Shown here piece by piece: positions 1 to 6,653 of a DNA stretch of 12,421 nucleotides. Origin of the DNA: a bacterium (GTDB lineage Bacteria; Patescibacteriota; Minisyncoccia; Phycocordibacterales; UBA2100); assembly GCA_030698935.1 (NCBI GenBank), contig JAUYLR010000065.1, forward strand, positions 1 through 12,421, written 5' to 3'. The position numbers and the translations under genes were made by a program. Numbering within the stretch: position 1 is the stretch's first letter; the number at the start of each line of letters is the position of its first letter. Below the pieces are notes generated by a model. It was not told where the DNA came from, did not search any database, and saw only the letters and a program-made list of their open reading frames with translations.

Positions 1-559
1 TGGCGCGCACGGCGCCCACCAGCCGCTTCTCAAGACGGACGATGACTTCCTCAAGGGCCAAAACGGGGGCTACCAGCGCTTTCGCTGATTTGAGCGCATT
101 CGGGAGCATATTAATCATCCGCATCATCGCCTGAACAATGGAATCCTGTGCAACCTGCCCCGGCGCAAAGATTGGGTCGGGCATGGGGACCCGTTTGGGA
201 AACTGCAGCGGTGAAGTACCCCATACACGCCGCAAGAGCTTAGCGGATTTACGGATGATGGCGTAGCGCGCAAGCCGCCGTTCAAGCTCCTCTACGCTCT
301 CGCGCTCATCCTCGGAAAGCTCCAGTGTGGGGAGAAGCATCCGCGACTTTATGAGAAGCAGCGTTGAAGCGACGAGCACAAACTGCGCCGTCTCTCCGAG
401 AGGCAATGACGGAAGTTTTTCCACATATGAAAGGTATGCGTCGGTGACATCGGCCAACGAGACGTCGGAAACGGAAAGCCTGCGTTCCTCTATCAAATTA
501 AAAAGGGTCTCAAGCGGCCCCGTGAAATTTTGGGTTGAAACAACGAATTTTGTCATCAT
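1..559 (-). CDS. scpA: Segregation and condensation protein A (partial, C-terminus beyond left edge)
   Basis: ScpA is the kleisin subunit that bridges SMC heads in the SMC-ScpAB condensin and helps compact and segregate the chromosome. The visible 186 residues show the kleisin N-terminal pattern: GPLETLFNLIEE at about 14-25, the SDVSLADVTDAYLSYV stretch at about 31-46, and the helix TLLLIKSRMLLP at about 66-77, which matches the family's very conserved 'AATLLEIKSRMLLP'-like segment. A charged helical linker follows. The C-terminal winged-helix domain that caps SMC lies off the window. The start is ATG at 559 or the adjacent in-frame ATG at 556. The first overlaps the aspS stop by four bases (ATGA), so translation is probably coupled to aspS. 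No Shine-Dalgarno sequence is visible. The identification rests on motif recognition and is fairly secure. Confidence 0.87.
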   Translation of the reverse strand, partial: MMTKFVVSTQNFTGPLETLFNLIEERRLSVSDVSLADVTDAYLSYVEKLPSLPLGETAQFVLVASTLLLIKSRMLLPTLELSEDERESVEELERRLARYAIIRKSAKLLRRVWGTSPLQFPKRVPMPDPIFAPGQVAQDSIVQAMMRMINMLPNALKSAKALVAPVLALEEVIVRLEKRLVGAVRA

Positions 560-1992
560 GATTTTTTCCCGCCGGTTGTGGCGGGACCTGTAGACGGCCC
601 GTCTTTTTTTACTATGCTGAGTCCAAGTTCCGCGAGCTGCTCCTTCGTCAGCGGCTTCGGGGCGTTCATAACGGCGGTTTGGCCCCTGCGCGTCATCGGA
701 AATGCCTGAACCTCGCGCAGGTACTTCTCTCCGGTGAGCGTCATCAAAATTCTCTCAACACCCAGCGCGATGCCTCCGTGCGGCGGAGCGCCGTAGGTAA
801 ACGCTTTCAGCATGTGCCCGATGCGCTCCTCAATTTCCGCCTCGCTGTATCCCATGACCTCGTAGACTTTCTTCAGAGGCTCCGGTTTGTGCTCGCGGAC
901 ACTTCCGCCGCCGATTTCGTAGCCGTTGCAGACGAGGTCGTATTGCATGGTGAGAATCTTGCCGATATTTTTATTCTGCATGAGCCAATCCGCGTGCTCG
1001 GCTATTGTCCTTGAGAACGGGTTGTGGGTAAACGTCCACCCGCCCTCATCGGTCTTCTCAAAAAACGGGAATTGGTACACAAACGCGAAGGCGAGAACTC
1101 CCTTTGCCTTGTCTTCTTCCGTGCGGAGGTCAAATTTGTCGGCGCCGAATTTTGCAACAGCTTCGGCGTAAGTAAATCGGGGGAACGGTTTCTCTTTAAG
1201 CACGAAGCCCATGCCCTCGCATGTTTCGGTCATCATTTCCTCCACGAGGTCCATGACATCGCTCTCATCCACGAACGACATTTCAATGTCCACCTGCGTG
1301 TGTTCAAAACCGCGGTCTGCGCGCAGGTCTTCGTCGCGCACCGCGCGCGCTATCTGGAAATATTTCTCAAATCCCCCCACCATAAGAAGTTGTTTGTATT
1401 GCTGGGGCGCCTGCGGAAGCGCGTAAAAGGAACCCGGATGCAGACGGGACGGCACGACGAAATCCCGCGAGCCTTCGGGCGTGGATTCCGTGAGAAGCGG
1501 AGTTTCAATTTCCGTAAATGATTTCTTGAAAAGAAACTCGCGAACTCTGCGGACAAAATCGCTGCGCATGCGCAGGTTTTTCTGCATACGCTCACTGCGG
1601 AGATCCAAATAGCGGTATTCCAGCCGCGTTTCCTCGCCAATGCCGGATGTATCCGCCGTTACGTCAAACGGCGGCGTTTCTGAAGCGTTCAGTGTTGTGA
1701 TTTTTTCTATGCGCAGTTCCAAGCCGCCGTTTTCTTTCCCCTGTTGGACATTCTTCTCGCCGCGCTTTACCACTTCGCCGGTTACTGCAACGACATATTC
1801 GGGGCGCAGGATTTTCGCCTCTTCCATCGCGGGAGAGGCCGGCAACACAACTCCCTGAACGGTGCCGGAGGCATCGCGGAAATCAAAGAAAACCATTTTA
1901 CCTTGGTTGCGGCGCACCGAGACCCAGCCTGAAATAGTAACGGTTTGGCCGATGTTCTTCCGGAGGTCTTTTATTAGTACCCTGTTTTTCAT
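556..1992 (-). CDS. aspS: Aspartate--tRNA ligase, short form lacking the GAD insertion
   Basis: This class II synthetase charges tRNA-Asp (possibly also tRNA-Asn, which cannot be judged here). It has 478 residues. An OB-fold anticodon-binding domain occupies about 1-105 (VTISGWVSVRRNQGKMVFFDFRD). The catalytic core follows, with the flipping-loop region TPEGSRDFVVPSR at about 171-183, PQAPQQYKQLLMVGGFEKYFQIARAVRDEDLRADR as a continuous conserved block at about 193-227, and motif 3 GGIALGVERILM at about 406-417. Typical bacterial enzymes have close to 590 residues because of a GAD domain inserted in the core. Here KFDLR (286-290) is followed after about ten residues by AFAFVYQFPFFE, so that insertion is missing. 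The start at ATG 1992 gives MKNRVLIKDL; a TTG at 2010 is a weaker alternative. Its stop overlaps the scpA start. Confidence 0.95.
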   Translation of the reverse strand: MKNRVLIKDLRKNIGQTVTISGWVSVRRNQGKMVFFDFRDASGTVQGVVLPASPAMEEAKILRPEYVVAVTGEVVKRGEKNVQQGKENGGLELRIEKITTLNASETPPFDVTADTSGIGEETRLEYRYLDLRSERMQKNLRMRSDFVRRVREFLFKKSFTEIETPLLTESTPEGSRDFVVPSRLHPGSFYALPQAPQQYKQLLMVGGFEKYFQIARAVRDEDLRADRGFEHTQVDIEMSFVDESDVMDLVEEMMTETCEGMGFVLKEKPFPRFTYAEAVAKFGADKFDLRTEEDKAKGVLAFAFVYQFPFFEKTDEGGWTFTHNPFSRTIAEHADWLMQNKNIGKILTMQYDLVCNGYEIGGGSVREHKPEPLKKVYEVMGYSEAEIEERIGHMLKAFTYGAPPHGGIALGVERILMTLTGEKYLREVQAFPMTRRGQTAVMNAPKPLTKEQLAELGLSIVKKDGPSTGPATTGGKKS

Positions 1993-2105
1993 ATCTTGTT
2001 TATGTTCCAATCTACGAATTTATTTCAATCTACGAATGTCTACAAATAAATAATGCTCATATTTGTAGCAATTTGTGGTATTCGTATCATTTGCAGATTG
2101 GGACT
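1993..2105. repeat. Intergenic spacer with degenerate 12-base repeats and an inverted repeat
   Basis: This 113-base AT-rich gap between trpS and aspS contains CAATCTACGAAT twice, at 2008-2019 and 2026-2037, spaced 18 bases apart. CTACAAATA at 2040-2048 is the inverted partner of TATTTGTAG at 2060-2068 and can form a nine-base-pair hairpin with an 11-base loop. Looser copies (ATTTGTGG, ATTCGTAT, CAGATTG) continue on the plus strand to about 2100. The aspS promoter and leader must lie here or in trpS, but no convincing -10/-35 pair stands out. The repeats may be a regulatory leader or a dispersed intergenic repeat family; the sequence alone does not say. Confidence 0.55.
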
Positions 2106-3047
2106 TCATATTGTAACGCCGACTTTCTCTCGGACTATTTTCATTTTTGCCTCCGCTTGCCCGCGTGCTTTCTGTGCTCCGTCTTTCAGAATCCGGATAA
2201 CATCGGCATCACTGATTGATTCGCGCCGCTCCCGCATGGGCGCCACGAGCGCTTCAATGTCCGCCGCAAGCGCTTCCTTCACGACCTTGTACTTTCCTTT
2301 GTTTGCTTTGTAGAGCGACGCGATTTCAGTTTCATCTTTTATCAGGCGATGGATTGCGTACACATTTTCGGGGCTCTCGCCCTTTGAATCGGTAAGAATT
2401 CCCATAACGGCCTTATGAATCTCATCCGCGTTGCCGAAAAGCGGAATAGTATTGCCGTAGCTCTTGCTCATCTTCTTTCCGTCCGTACCGGGTACGATTG
2501 CGACTGAACGAAGAATCTTCTCTTCAGGCTCCTTAAAAGTATCGCCGTATGCCGCATTGAACTTTGCCGCCGCCTCACGCGCGTACTCAACGTGCTGACG
2601 CTGGTCGGCGCCGACGGGAACCACGTCGGTGTCGTACAGAAGGATGTCGGCCGCCATGAGCATCGGGTAGCAAAAAAGGCCCGCGTTTGCTTCAAGACCT
2701 TTGGCAACTTTGTCTTTATACGCATGCGCCTGCATCAAAAAAGGAACGGTGACCTGACATTCCAGAATCCACGCGAGTTCCGTGTGTTCCGGAATTGCAG
2801 ACTGCTGAAAGATTGTCGCCCGCTTTGGGTCAACGCCAATCGCGATATAGTCTTTGACGGCATTCAGTACATTATCCCGCACTTCTCTAGGGTCTTTGAG
2901 CGTCGTAAGCGCGTGGTAATCAGCCACCATCAGCATGCTTTCATAATCCCCGTACGCCGCAACAAACGGCTTCAGAGCGCCGAAATAATTGCCTATATGG
3001 GTCGTGCCGGATGGCTGAACGCCGGTTAAAAGTCGTTTCTTCTGCAT
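2106..3047 (-). CDS. trpS: Tryptophan--tRNA ligase
   Basis: This class I synthetase attaches tryptophan to tRNA-Trp in the cytoplasm. It has 313 residues, slightly shorter than the usual 325-340. The HIGH signature is THIGN at 16-20, preceded by LTGVQPSG, the classic TrpRS opening. PVGADQRQHVEYARE at about 144-158 is the conserved block after it, and the KMSKS loop is exact at 192-196 (GTDGKKMSKSYGN). The C-terminal anticodon-recognition helices follow. The start is ATG at 3047. A TATATT hexamer lies six bases upstream, so the mRNA is likely leaderless. It lies downstream of the histidine kinase with a 31-base gap and is probably transcribed from its own promoter. Stop is TGA. Confidence 0.97.
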   Translation of the reverse strand: MQKKRLLTGVQPSGTTHIGNYFGALKPFVAAYGDYESMLMVADYHALTTLKDPREVRDNVLNAVKDYIAIGVDPKRATIFQQSAIPEHTELAWILECQVTVPFLMQAHAYKDKVAKGLEANAGLFCYPMLMAADILLYDTDVVPVGADQRQHVEYAREAAAKFNAAYGDTFKEPEEKILRSVAIVPGTDGKKMSKSYGNTIPLFGNADEIHKAVMGILTDSKGESPENVYAIHRLIKDETEIASLYKANKGKYKVVKEALAADIEALVAPMRERRESISDADVIRILKDGAQKARGQAEAKMKIVREKVGVTI

Positions 3048-3082
3048 TGATTAAATATACCAGAAAATCCCTGAATACTTAA
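3048..3082 (-). promoter_or_regulatory. Predicted trpS promoter (extended -10, leaderless)
   Basis: On the minus strand TATATT (plus-strand 3054-3059) is preceded by TGG, giving an extended -10 (TGGTATATT). Six bases separate it from the trpS ATG, so transcription would start at or next to the initiator codon. TTAAGT, 17 bases further upstream (3077-3082), is a poor -35 and overlaps the histidine kinase stop codon. The call comes from sequence pattern only. Confidence 0.5.
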
Positions 3083-4695
3083 TCAGTCGGCAGTTCAGTG
3101 ATAAATCTAGAACCCCTGTCTTTCCCTTCCGATTCGGCCCAGATTTTGCCGCCGTGCGCCTCCGTAATGGATTTGGCAATGTATAGTCCGTATCCGGTTG
3201 AGTGCACATTTACTTTTATAGAATCCGCGCCGTGGCCGCCTTCGGTGAACAGTCTTTTCATATCTTCCGCAGTTATGCCCACGCCGGTGTCGGTGATGGT
3301 CATTCTCAATATGCCGGCGGTCTTTGAGAGTTCCACATGCACACTCCCCGAAGGCGTGTACTTAATTGAATTGTCTATCACGTTCCGTATGACGTGCCGG
3401 CGCAATTTGTTCTCATCACCGTTCACTGTTGCGGGGCCGTCCGTGTTGTCTGTATATTCCAATGAGATTCCCTTTTCTTGCGCCATCGGTTTTAGCGAAT
3501 TCACTACGTCCTGAACCGCAACAGAAAAGTTGAACGGTTTCTTGTCGTAGGCGACTGTTCCCTTTTTCAAATTGGATGCGTCAAGTATGTCCATAACCGT
3601 TTCCACCCCCTTGCGCGTGTCTACGAGTGCTGAAGCCGCCATCGTTTTCAGGGGTTCCGACACAGCACCATAATCCCCTTCTGTAATAGCCGCAAAACCA
3701 GCCTCATTCTTTGTAAGGTATCCCTTAATTTCGTGGCTGATGAAATGCAGAAGCCCTTCCTGTTGATGATTGACCACTTCCAATTCCTGTTCCTGTTTTT
3801 GGATGAGTTCCCGCTGCGCGATTTCTCTTTCAGAAACTCTGAACAGCATGATTCCGAGGGTGAGGACGACGCCGAAACTTATAGCTGTCAGAACAAAATC
3901 AGTGGTACTTTGAACCGAAAAGAACTGCGTACCGGCCAGTGCAAGAAAGACGTAAAAAAGGGCTTTGACCGCCGTGCTACCCAGTTTAAAAGTGCCGTAG
4001 CTGGTGATGGCAATAGTCAACAAAAGGATAAATACCGGAAGCGAGAAGAAAGAGTAGAGCTCTATCTCGTACACTCCCGTGTAACTTGATATATACTCGC
4101 TTCCCGCGAATATCCCCATAAAAAGTACGATGGGCGCGACAACGAACCCAATCCGGACCCGCTCCCGCCTGTCTCTATGCGTCCGGAAGACTTTTATGAG
4201 TCCGAACAGAAATGTTGCCGCGAGGATAATTGCTTCAAGTGCGAGCTTGTAGTCTTCAATCAGTCTGTTATTGAGCATCTCACATTGCGGCTGATTGAAT
4301 CCGGTCACGGCATTTCCCGTGACTGTTATAACCAAAGGTACGGCAATGGAAATGACAATCGCGGGAGACACCCAGCGGCGGACGTTCGCAGGAAAAAGGT
4401 CATCGCTCACAAAGCCAAATAAAAGGAGAAAGAACGTTATTTCTATATAATCCATTGCTTGCCATACAGCCGCGACCAGATGGTAGCTGTCGCTCGTCCA
4501 CAATATAAGGTCTCCAATAAGCCAGAGAGCGAATCCGACGACAAACGCGAAGAAATACTCGGCCTTGTGGCGATTTTCAGCCTTCTGATATGCGAAGCAT
4601 CCTAAAATGAAGATTGCGAGGGACGGGATAAGATGCGCATACAAAGCCAAGTTTCTGTATGATTCAGTTGTGGCGAAACAAGTGTTGATATCCAT
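3079..4695 (-). CDS. Multi-pass membrane sensor histidine kinase
   Basis: This sensor kinase has 538 residues. The N-terminal half holds about eight or nine hydrophobic segments (roughly 15-37, 47-67, 82-99, 108-128, 150-170, 182-203, 212-233, 243-260, 265-285) with short loops, so the signal is probably sensed within or near the membrane. A coiled-coil-like linker (about 288-312) leads to the phospho-acceptor H-box HFISHEIKG, with His at 321. The ATP-binding domain shows the N-box RNVIDNSIKYTPSG (437-450), G1 DTGVGI (469-474) and G2 GYGLYIAKSI (501-510). All catalytic boxes look intact. No receiver domain is fused, and no response regulator lies in the window. The ATG at 4695 is chosen because it lies four bases after the preceding stop; the 36-residue extension upstream is Arg/Ser-rich and reads over that gene. 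It is the last gene of the 3079-6576 run. The ligand is unknown. Confidence 0.88.
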   Translation of the reverse strand: MDINTCFATTESYRNLALYAHLIPSLAIFILGCFAYQKAENRHKAEYFFAFVVGFALWLIGDLILWTSDSYHLVAAVWQAMDYIEITFFLLLFGFVSDDLFPANVRRWVSPAIVISIAVPLVITVTGNAVTGFNQPQCEMLNNRLIEDYKLALEAIILAATFLFGLIKVFRTHRDRRERVRIGFVVAPIVLFMGIFAGSEYISSYTGVYEIELYSFFSLPVFILLLTIAITSYGTFKLGSTAVKALFYVFLALAGTQFFSVQSTTDFVLTAISFGVVLTLGIMLFRVSEREIAQRELIQKQEQELEVVNHQQEGLLHFISHEIKGYLTKNEAGFAAITEGDYGAVSEPLKTMAASALVDTRKGVETVMDILDASNLKKGTVAYDKKPFNFSVAVQDVVNSLKPMAQEKGISLEYTDNTDGPATVNGDENKLRRHVIRNVIDNSIKYTPSGSVHVELSKTAGILRMTITDTGVGITAEDMKRLFTEGGHGADSIKVNVHSTGYGLYIAKSITEAHGGKIWAESEGKDRGSRFITELPTD

Positions 4696-4699
4696 ATGT

Positions 4700-5536
4700 T
4701 TACGCGCTGATGAGCGGCTCAATTTTCTTCGGATACGACTCCCACAATCTCCTTCCCTCTTTATTTTTCGGCACGAGCCGGACGATGAGCGGCGGCATGC
4801 CAAATTGTGCCGTTACACTCTGGAACGCCGGAACCATGGTTTCGCGTACAAATTTCTGTTCCGATTCCGTCGGCTCAAAATATTCAAATAGAATCGCATC
4901 GCGGATAAAAAGCGCGAGGAATTCCTCATAATACTTTCCCGCAATTCCGCCTAAGCACTGGAACCACGGCGTCGCATCCGCACAGTGGGTACTGATATTA
5001 AGGCGCGACATTTTGTCTAATAGCTTATGGTGAAAATCAATCATTGATTCTCCGGATTTGCATTTCACGTCGGAGAGCGGTTTTCCCGTATACGCGTTGA
5101 AGTCAACGACGTTGTGATATTTCACGTTGTCCCTGCCGTCAATGCCGGTGTGTTGGTAAATCGGCATTTTCCCGAGGGCGCGCTTATACGGATTTCCCGC
5201 GCTGACGAACTTGTCGCCGTAATACTCAAGAATTACGGGGTTTAATTTCATGTGCTTCGCAATGCGCAAAAATCGCAGGATTTCGTGCGTAGGCGTTGCA
5301 ACTTGCCTGAAGAGCATTGCCCGGGGCGAACTGAATTTAGAGATAATGACGCGCGCCTCCGGACTCATTTTTTCCCAGACCCTTTTCTTCAGCTCCGCAT
5401 CCTTTTTCCGGTTTATCAGGGTGGCTCTGGCTTCGTTTTGGGACACGAAAAGATGGTCGGTCGTTTCCACAATTTTCCCCAAATGCATGAGCGTCTGCAG
5501 CTGGTCTATGAGTGACGGGGCAACGGTCGTGTTCAT
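4700..5536 (-). CDS. Conserved-looking soluble protein of unknown function
   Basis: I do not recognise this 278-residue protein. It has no signal peptide or membrane segment and is probably cytoplasmic. The N-terminal 100 residues look helical and basic. A central block (about 103-171) is rich in aromatic and polar residues of the kind conserved in enzymes or nucleic-acid proteins: LEYYGDKF, NPYKRALGKMPIYQHTGIDG, VVDFNAYTGK, VKCKSGESMIDFHHKLL. The last third is helical and ends in a mixed segment (PPLIVRLVPKNKEG). The ATG at 5536 lies two bases after the upstream stop, and the histidine kinase starts four bases after this gene ends, so co-transcription is very likely. A longer reading to 5638 overlaps the upstream gene and is not used. 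The operon position suggests a link with membrane sensing, but no function can be assigned. Confidence 0.75.
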   Translation of the reverse strand: MNTTVAPSLIDQLQTLMHLGKIVETTDHLFVSQNEARATLINRKKDAELKKRVWEKMSPEARVIISKFSSPRAMLFRQVATPTHEILRFLRIAKHMKLNPVILEYYGDKFVSAGNPYKRALGKMPIYQHTGIDGRDNVKYHNVVDFNAYTGKPLSDVKCKSGESMIDFHHKLLDKMSRLNISTHCADATPWFQCLGGIAGKYYEEFLALFIRDAILFEYFEPTESEQKFVRETMVPAFQSVTAQFGMPPLIVRLVPKNKEGRRLWESYPKKIEPLISA

Positions 5537-5538
5537 AC

Positions 5539-5958
5539 TTATTGAAAAGCGCGCGGCCCCGAACATTCTACGTCTACCTGTGACGAGCATGGTATCTCTT
5601 TGCAGACCGTGTTTCCGGCGGTGCAGATATTTGAGCAACTATTATCGGTACATGAGCTAAAAAGAGCGGCTGGAACACGGTACAGGCTGTATGCCGAAAG
5701 ATTGTTTGGCGGGCAATCGCCGGTTGAACAATCGCGCACATAACACTGACTCAATGCCGCGTCGCACGGCGCTTCTATCAAAAAGTCGTAATTCTTTGTA
5801 AAGAAGTATATATAAAAACTCGCCAGTATCGCGATGGCCGTGGACGCGAGCAACACCCAGTGAAGCGGAAATTGTCTGGTCGCAACGATTTTTGCACCGG
5901 CGGCTTCTTCAGGTTGTTCCACATCCATAGTATACAACACCGCGCGTTCACGCCTCAT
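5539..5958 (-). CDS. Single-pass membrane protein with cysteine-rich outer domain
   Basis: This protein has 139 residues and no recognised family. A short polar, basic and acidic N-terminus (1-32) is followed by one clear transmembrane helix (about 33-53, LHWVLLASTAIAILASFYIYFF). The remaining 85 residues carry ten cysteines, at 65, 72, 77, 82, 103, 108, 112, 119, 124 and 132, all after the helix. With an N-in topology (inferred) the cysteines would face outward and could form five disulfides. There is no lipobox, thioredoxin CXXC active site or heme CXXCH. The start at ATG 5958 lies 15 bases after the upstream stop; ATG 5928 is an alternative that shortens the N-terminus by ten residues. It is the second gene of the membrane/kinase run, so it could be an envelope partner of the sensor. 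Confidence 0.78.
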   Translation of the reverse strand: MRRERAVLYTMDVEQPEEAAGAKIVATRQFPLHWVLLASTAIAILASFYIYFFTKNYDFLIEAPCDAALSQCYVRDCSTGDCPPNNLSAYSLYRVPAALFSSCTDNSCSNICTAGNTVCKEIPCSSQVDVECSGPRAFQ

Positions 5959-5973
5959 CGTACCTGTTTACAA

Positions 5974-6576
5974 TCAGGCAATTCCAAGCGCCATGAAAAG
6001 CGGTTTCAGAACATATTGCCACAGCGGCTGTATAAGCGCGACGATAACTCCCCATTGGAGCGTCCAATACGCGTTTGAAAACACCACGCTCGCCCAGAAG
6101 ATTGACCAGTCCCGCTTTGAAAGGCCGTTGTACAAATGGGCGCCGCGCCGGAAATAGAGCGTGACCACAAAGGGGTCTCCATATATTGATAGAACGACGA
6201 ACATCGGAAAGTCGCCGAGCTTGGTGAGCCTGATAACCCAGCGCATGACGGGGCCCGCCGTTTCTTCCGATTGCCTCAATTCTTCTATTGTTTCCAATCC
6301 GAGCCAATCTTTCTTTGCCCAATCGTAGAAACGGATATACGCATAGCATACAAGGGCCGATAGGGACGACATCACCGCGAAAGCGACGAGCGAGCCCCAG
6401 TAAGGCCCGTAGATTTCTGCGGCCTTGAATACCACAAATCCGTACAATAACCAGTCAAAAAGAAACTCCTCAATTTGTTTCGCCGTATGTCCGATAGCGA
6501 TGATGCCGATCCGCTCCTTATGGCGGTTGAACCAACTTACTATTCCGCTTCCCCACCCGGTATCTTTTGCAGGCAT
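5974..6576 (-). CDS. Multi-pass integral membrane protein of unknown function
   Basis: This protein has 200 residues and about four hydrophobic segments (roughly 38-56, 61-83, 122-144 and 157-190), with charged loops (WAKKDWLGLETIEELRQSEE at about 86-105). It is rich in Trp, Tyr and Phe, often near predicted membrane borders. No signal peptide, catalytic motif or transporter signature was recognised. It is the first gene of the leftward run that ends in the histidine kinase, and it is divergent from the surface-protein gene across 77 bases. The start at ATG 6576 is the first ATG in frame. No Shine-Dalgarno sequence precedes it; the AT-rich stretch before it offers several weak -10-like hexamers. 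It is probably a real gene because of its clean hydropathy pattern and operon spacing. Confidence 0.78.
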   Translation of the reverse strand: MPAKDTGWGSGIVSWFNRHKERIGIIAIGHTAKQIEEFLFDWLLYGFVVFKAAEIYGPYWGSLVAFAVMSSLSALVCYAYIRFYDWAKKDWLGLETIEELRQSEETAGPVMRWVIRLTKLGDFPMFVVLSIYGDPFVVTLYFRRGAHLYNGLSKRDWSIFWASVVFSNAYWTLQWGVIVALIQPLWQYVLKPLFMALGIA

Positions 6577-6640
6577 ATTGATATAAATGAGAATACCACG
6601 GGATATGCACAGTCACGGGCTGGCGCGTACTTGAGAGGCG

Positions 6641-6653
6641 TATACTAAACACC
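6641..6653 (+). promoter_or_regulatory. Predicted -10 element of the surface-protein gene
   Basis: TATACT at 6641-6646 (five of six matches to TATAAT) ends seven bases before the ATG at 6654, which predicts a leaderless transcript. No good -35 lies 16-18 bases upstream. It is read from the sequence only. Confidence 0.45.

Noticed and set aside
1024..1521. Plus-strand open frame of 165 codons inside aspS
   Set aside because: It lies fully antisense to a highly conserved synthetase core and has no recognisable domain or promoter.
4696..4803. N-terminal extension of the histidine kinase to 4803
   Set aside because: The 36 extra residues are Arg/Ser-rich, overlap the upstream coding region, and would precede an already well-formed membrane-domain start at 4695.
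5948..6349. Minus-strand open frame of 133 codons overlapping the four-helix membrane protein gene
   Set aside because: It lies in another frame of the same strand within a gene that has a clean hydropathy pattern; its translation is Arg/Gly-rich without a domain.
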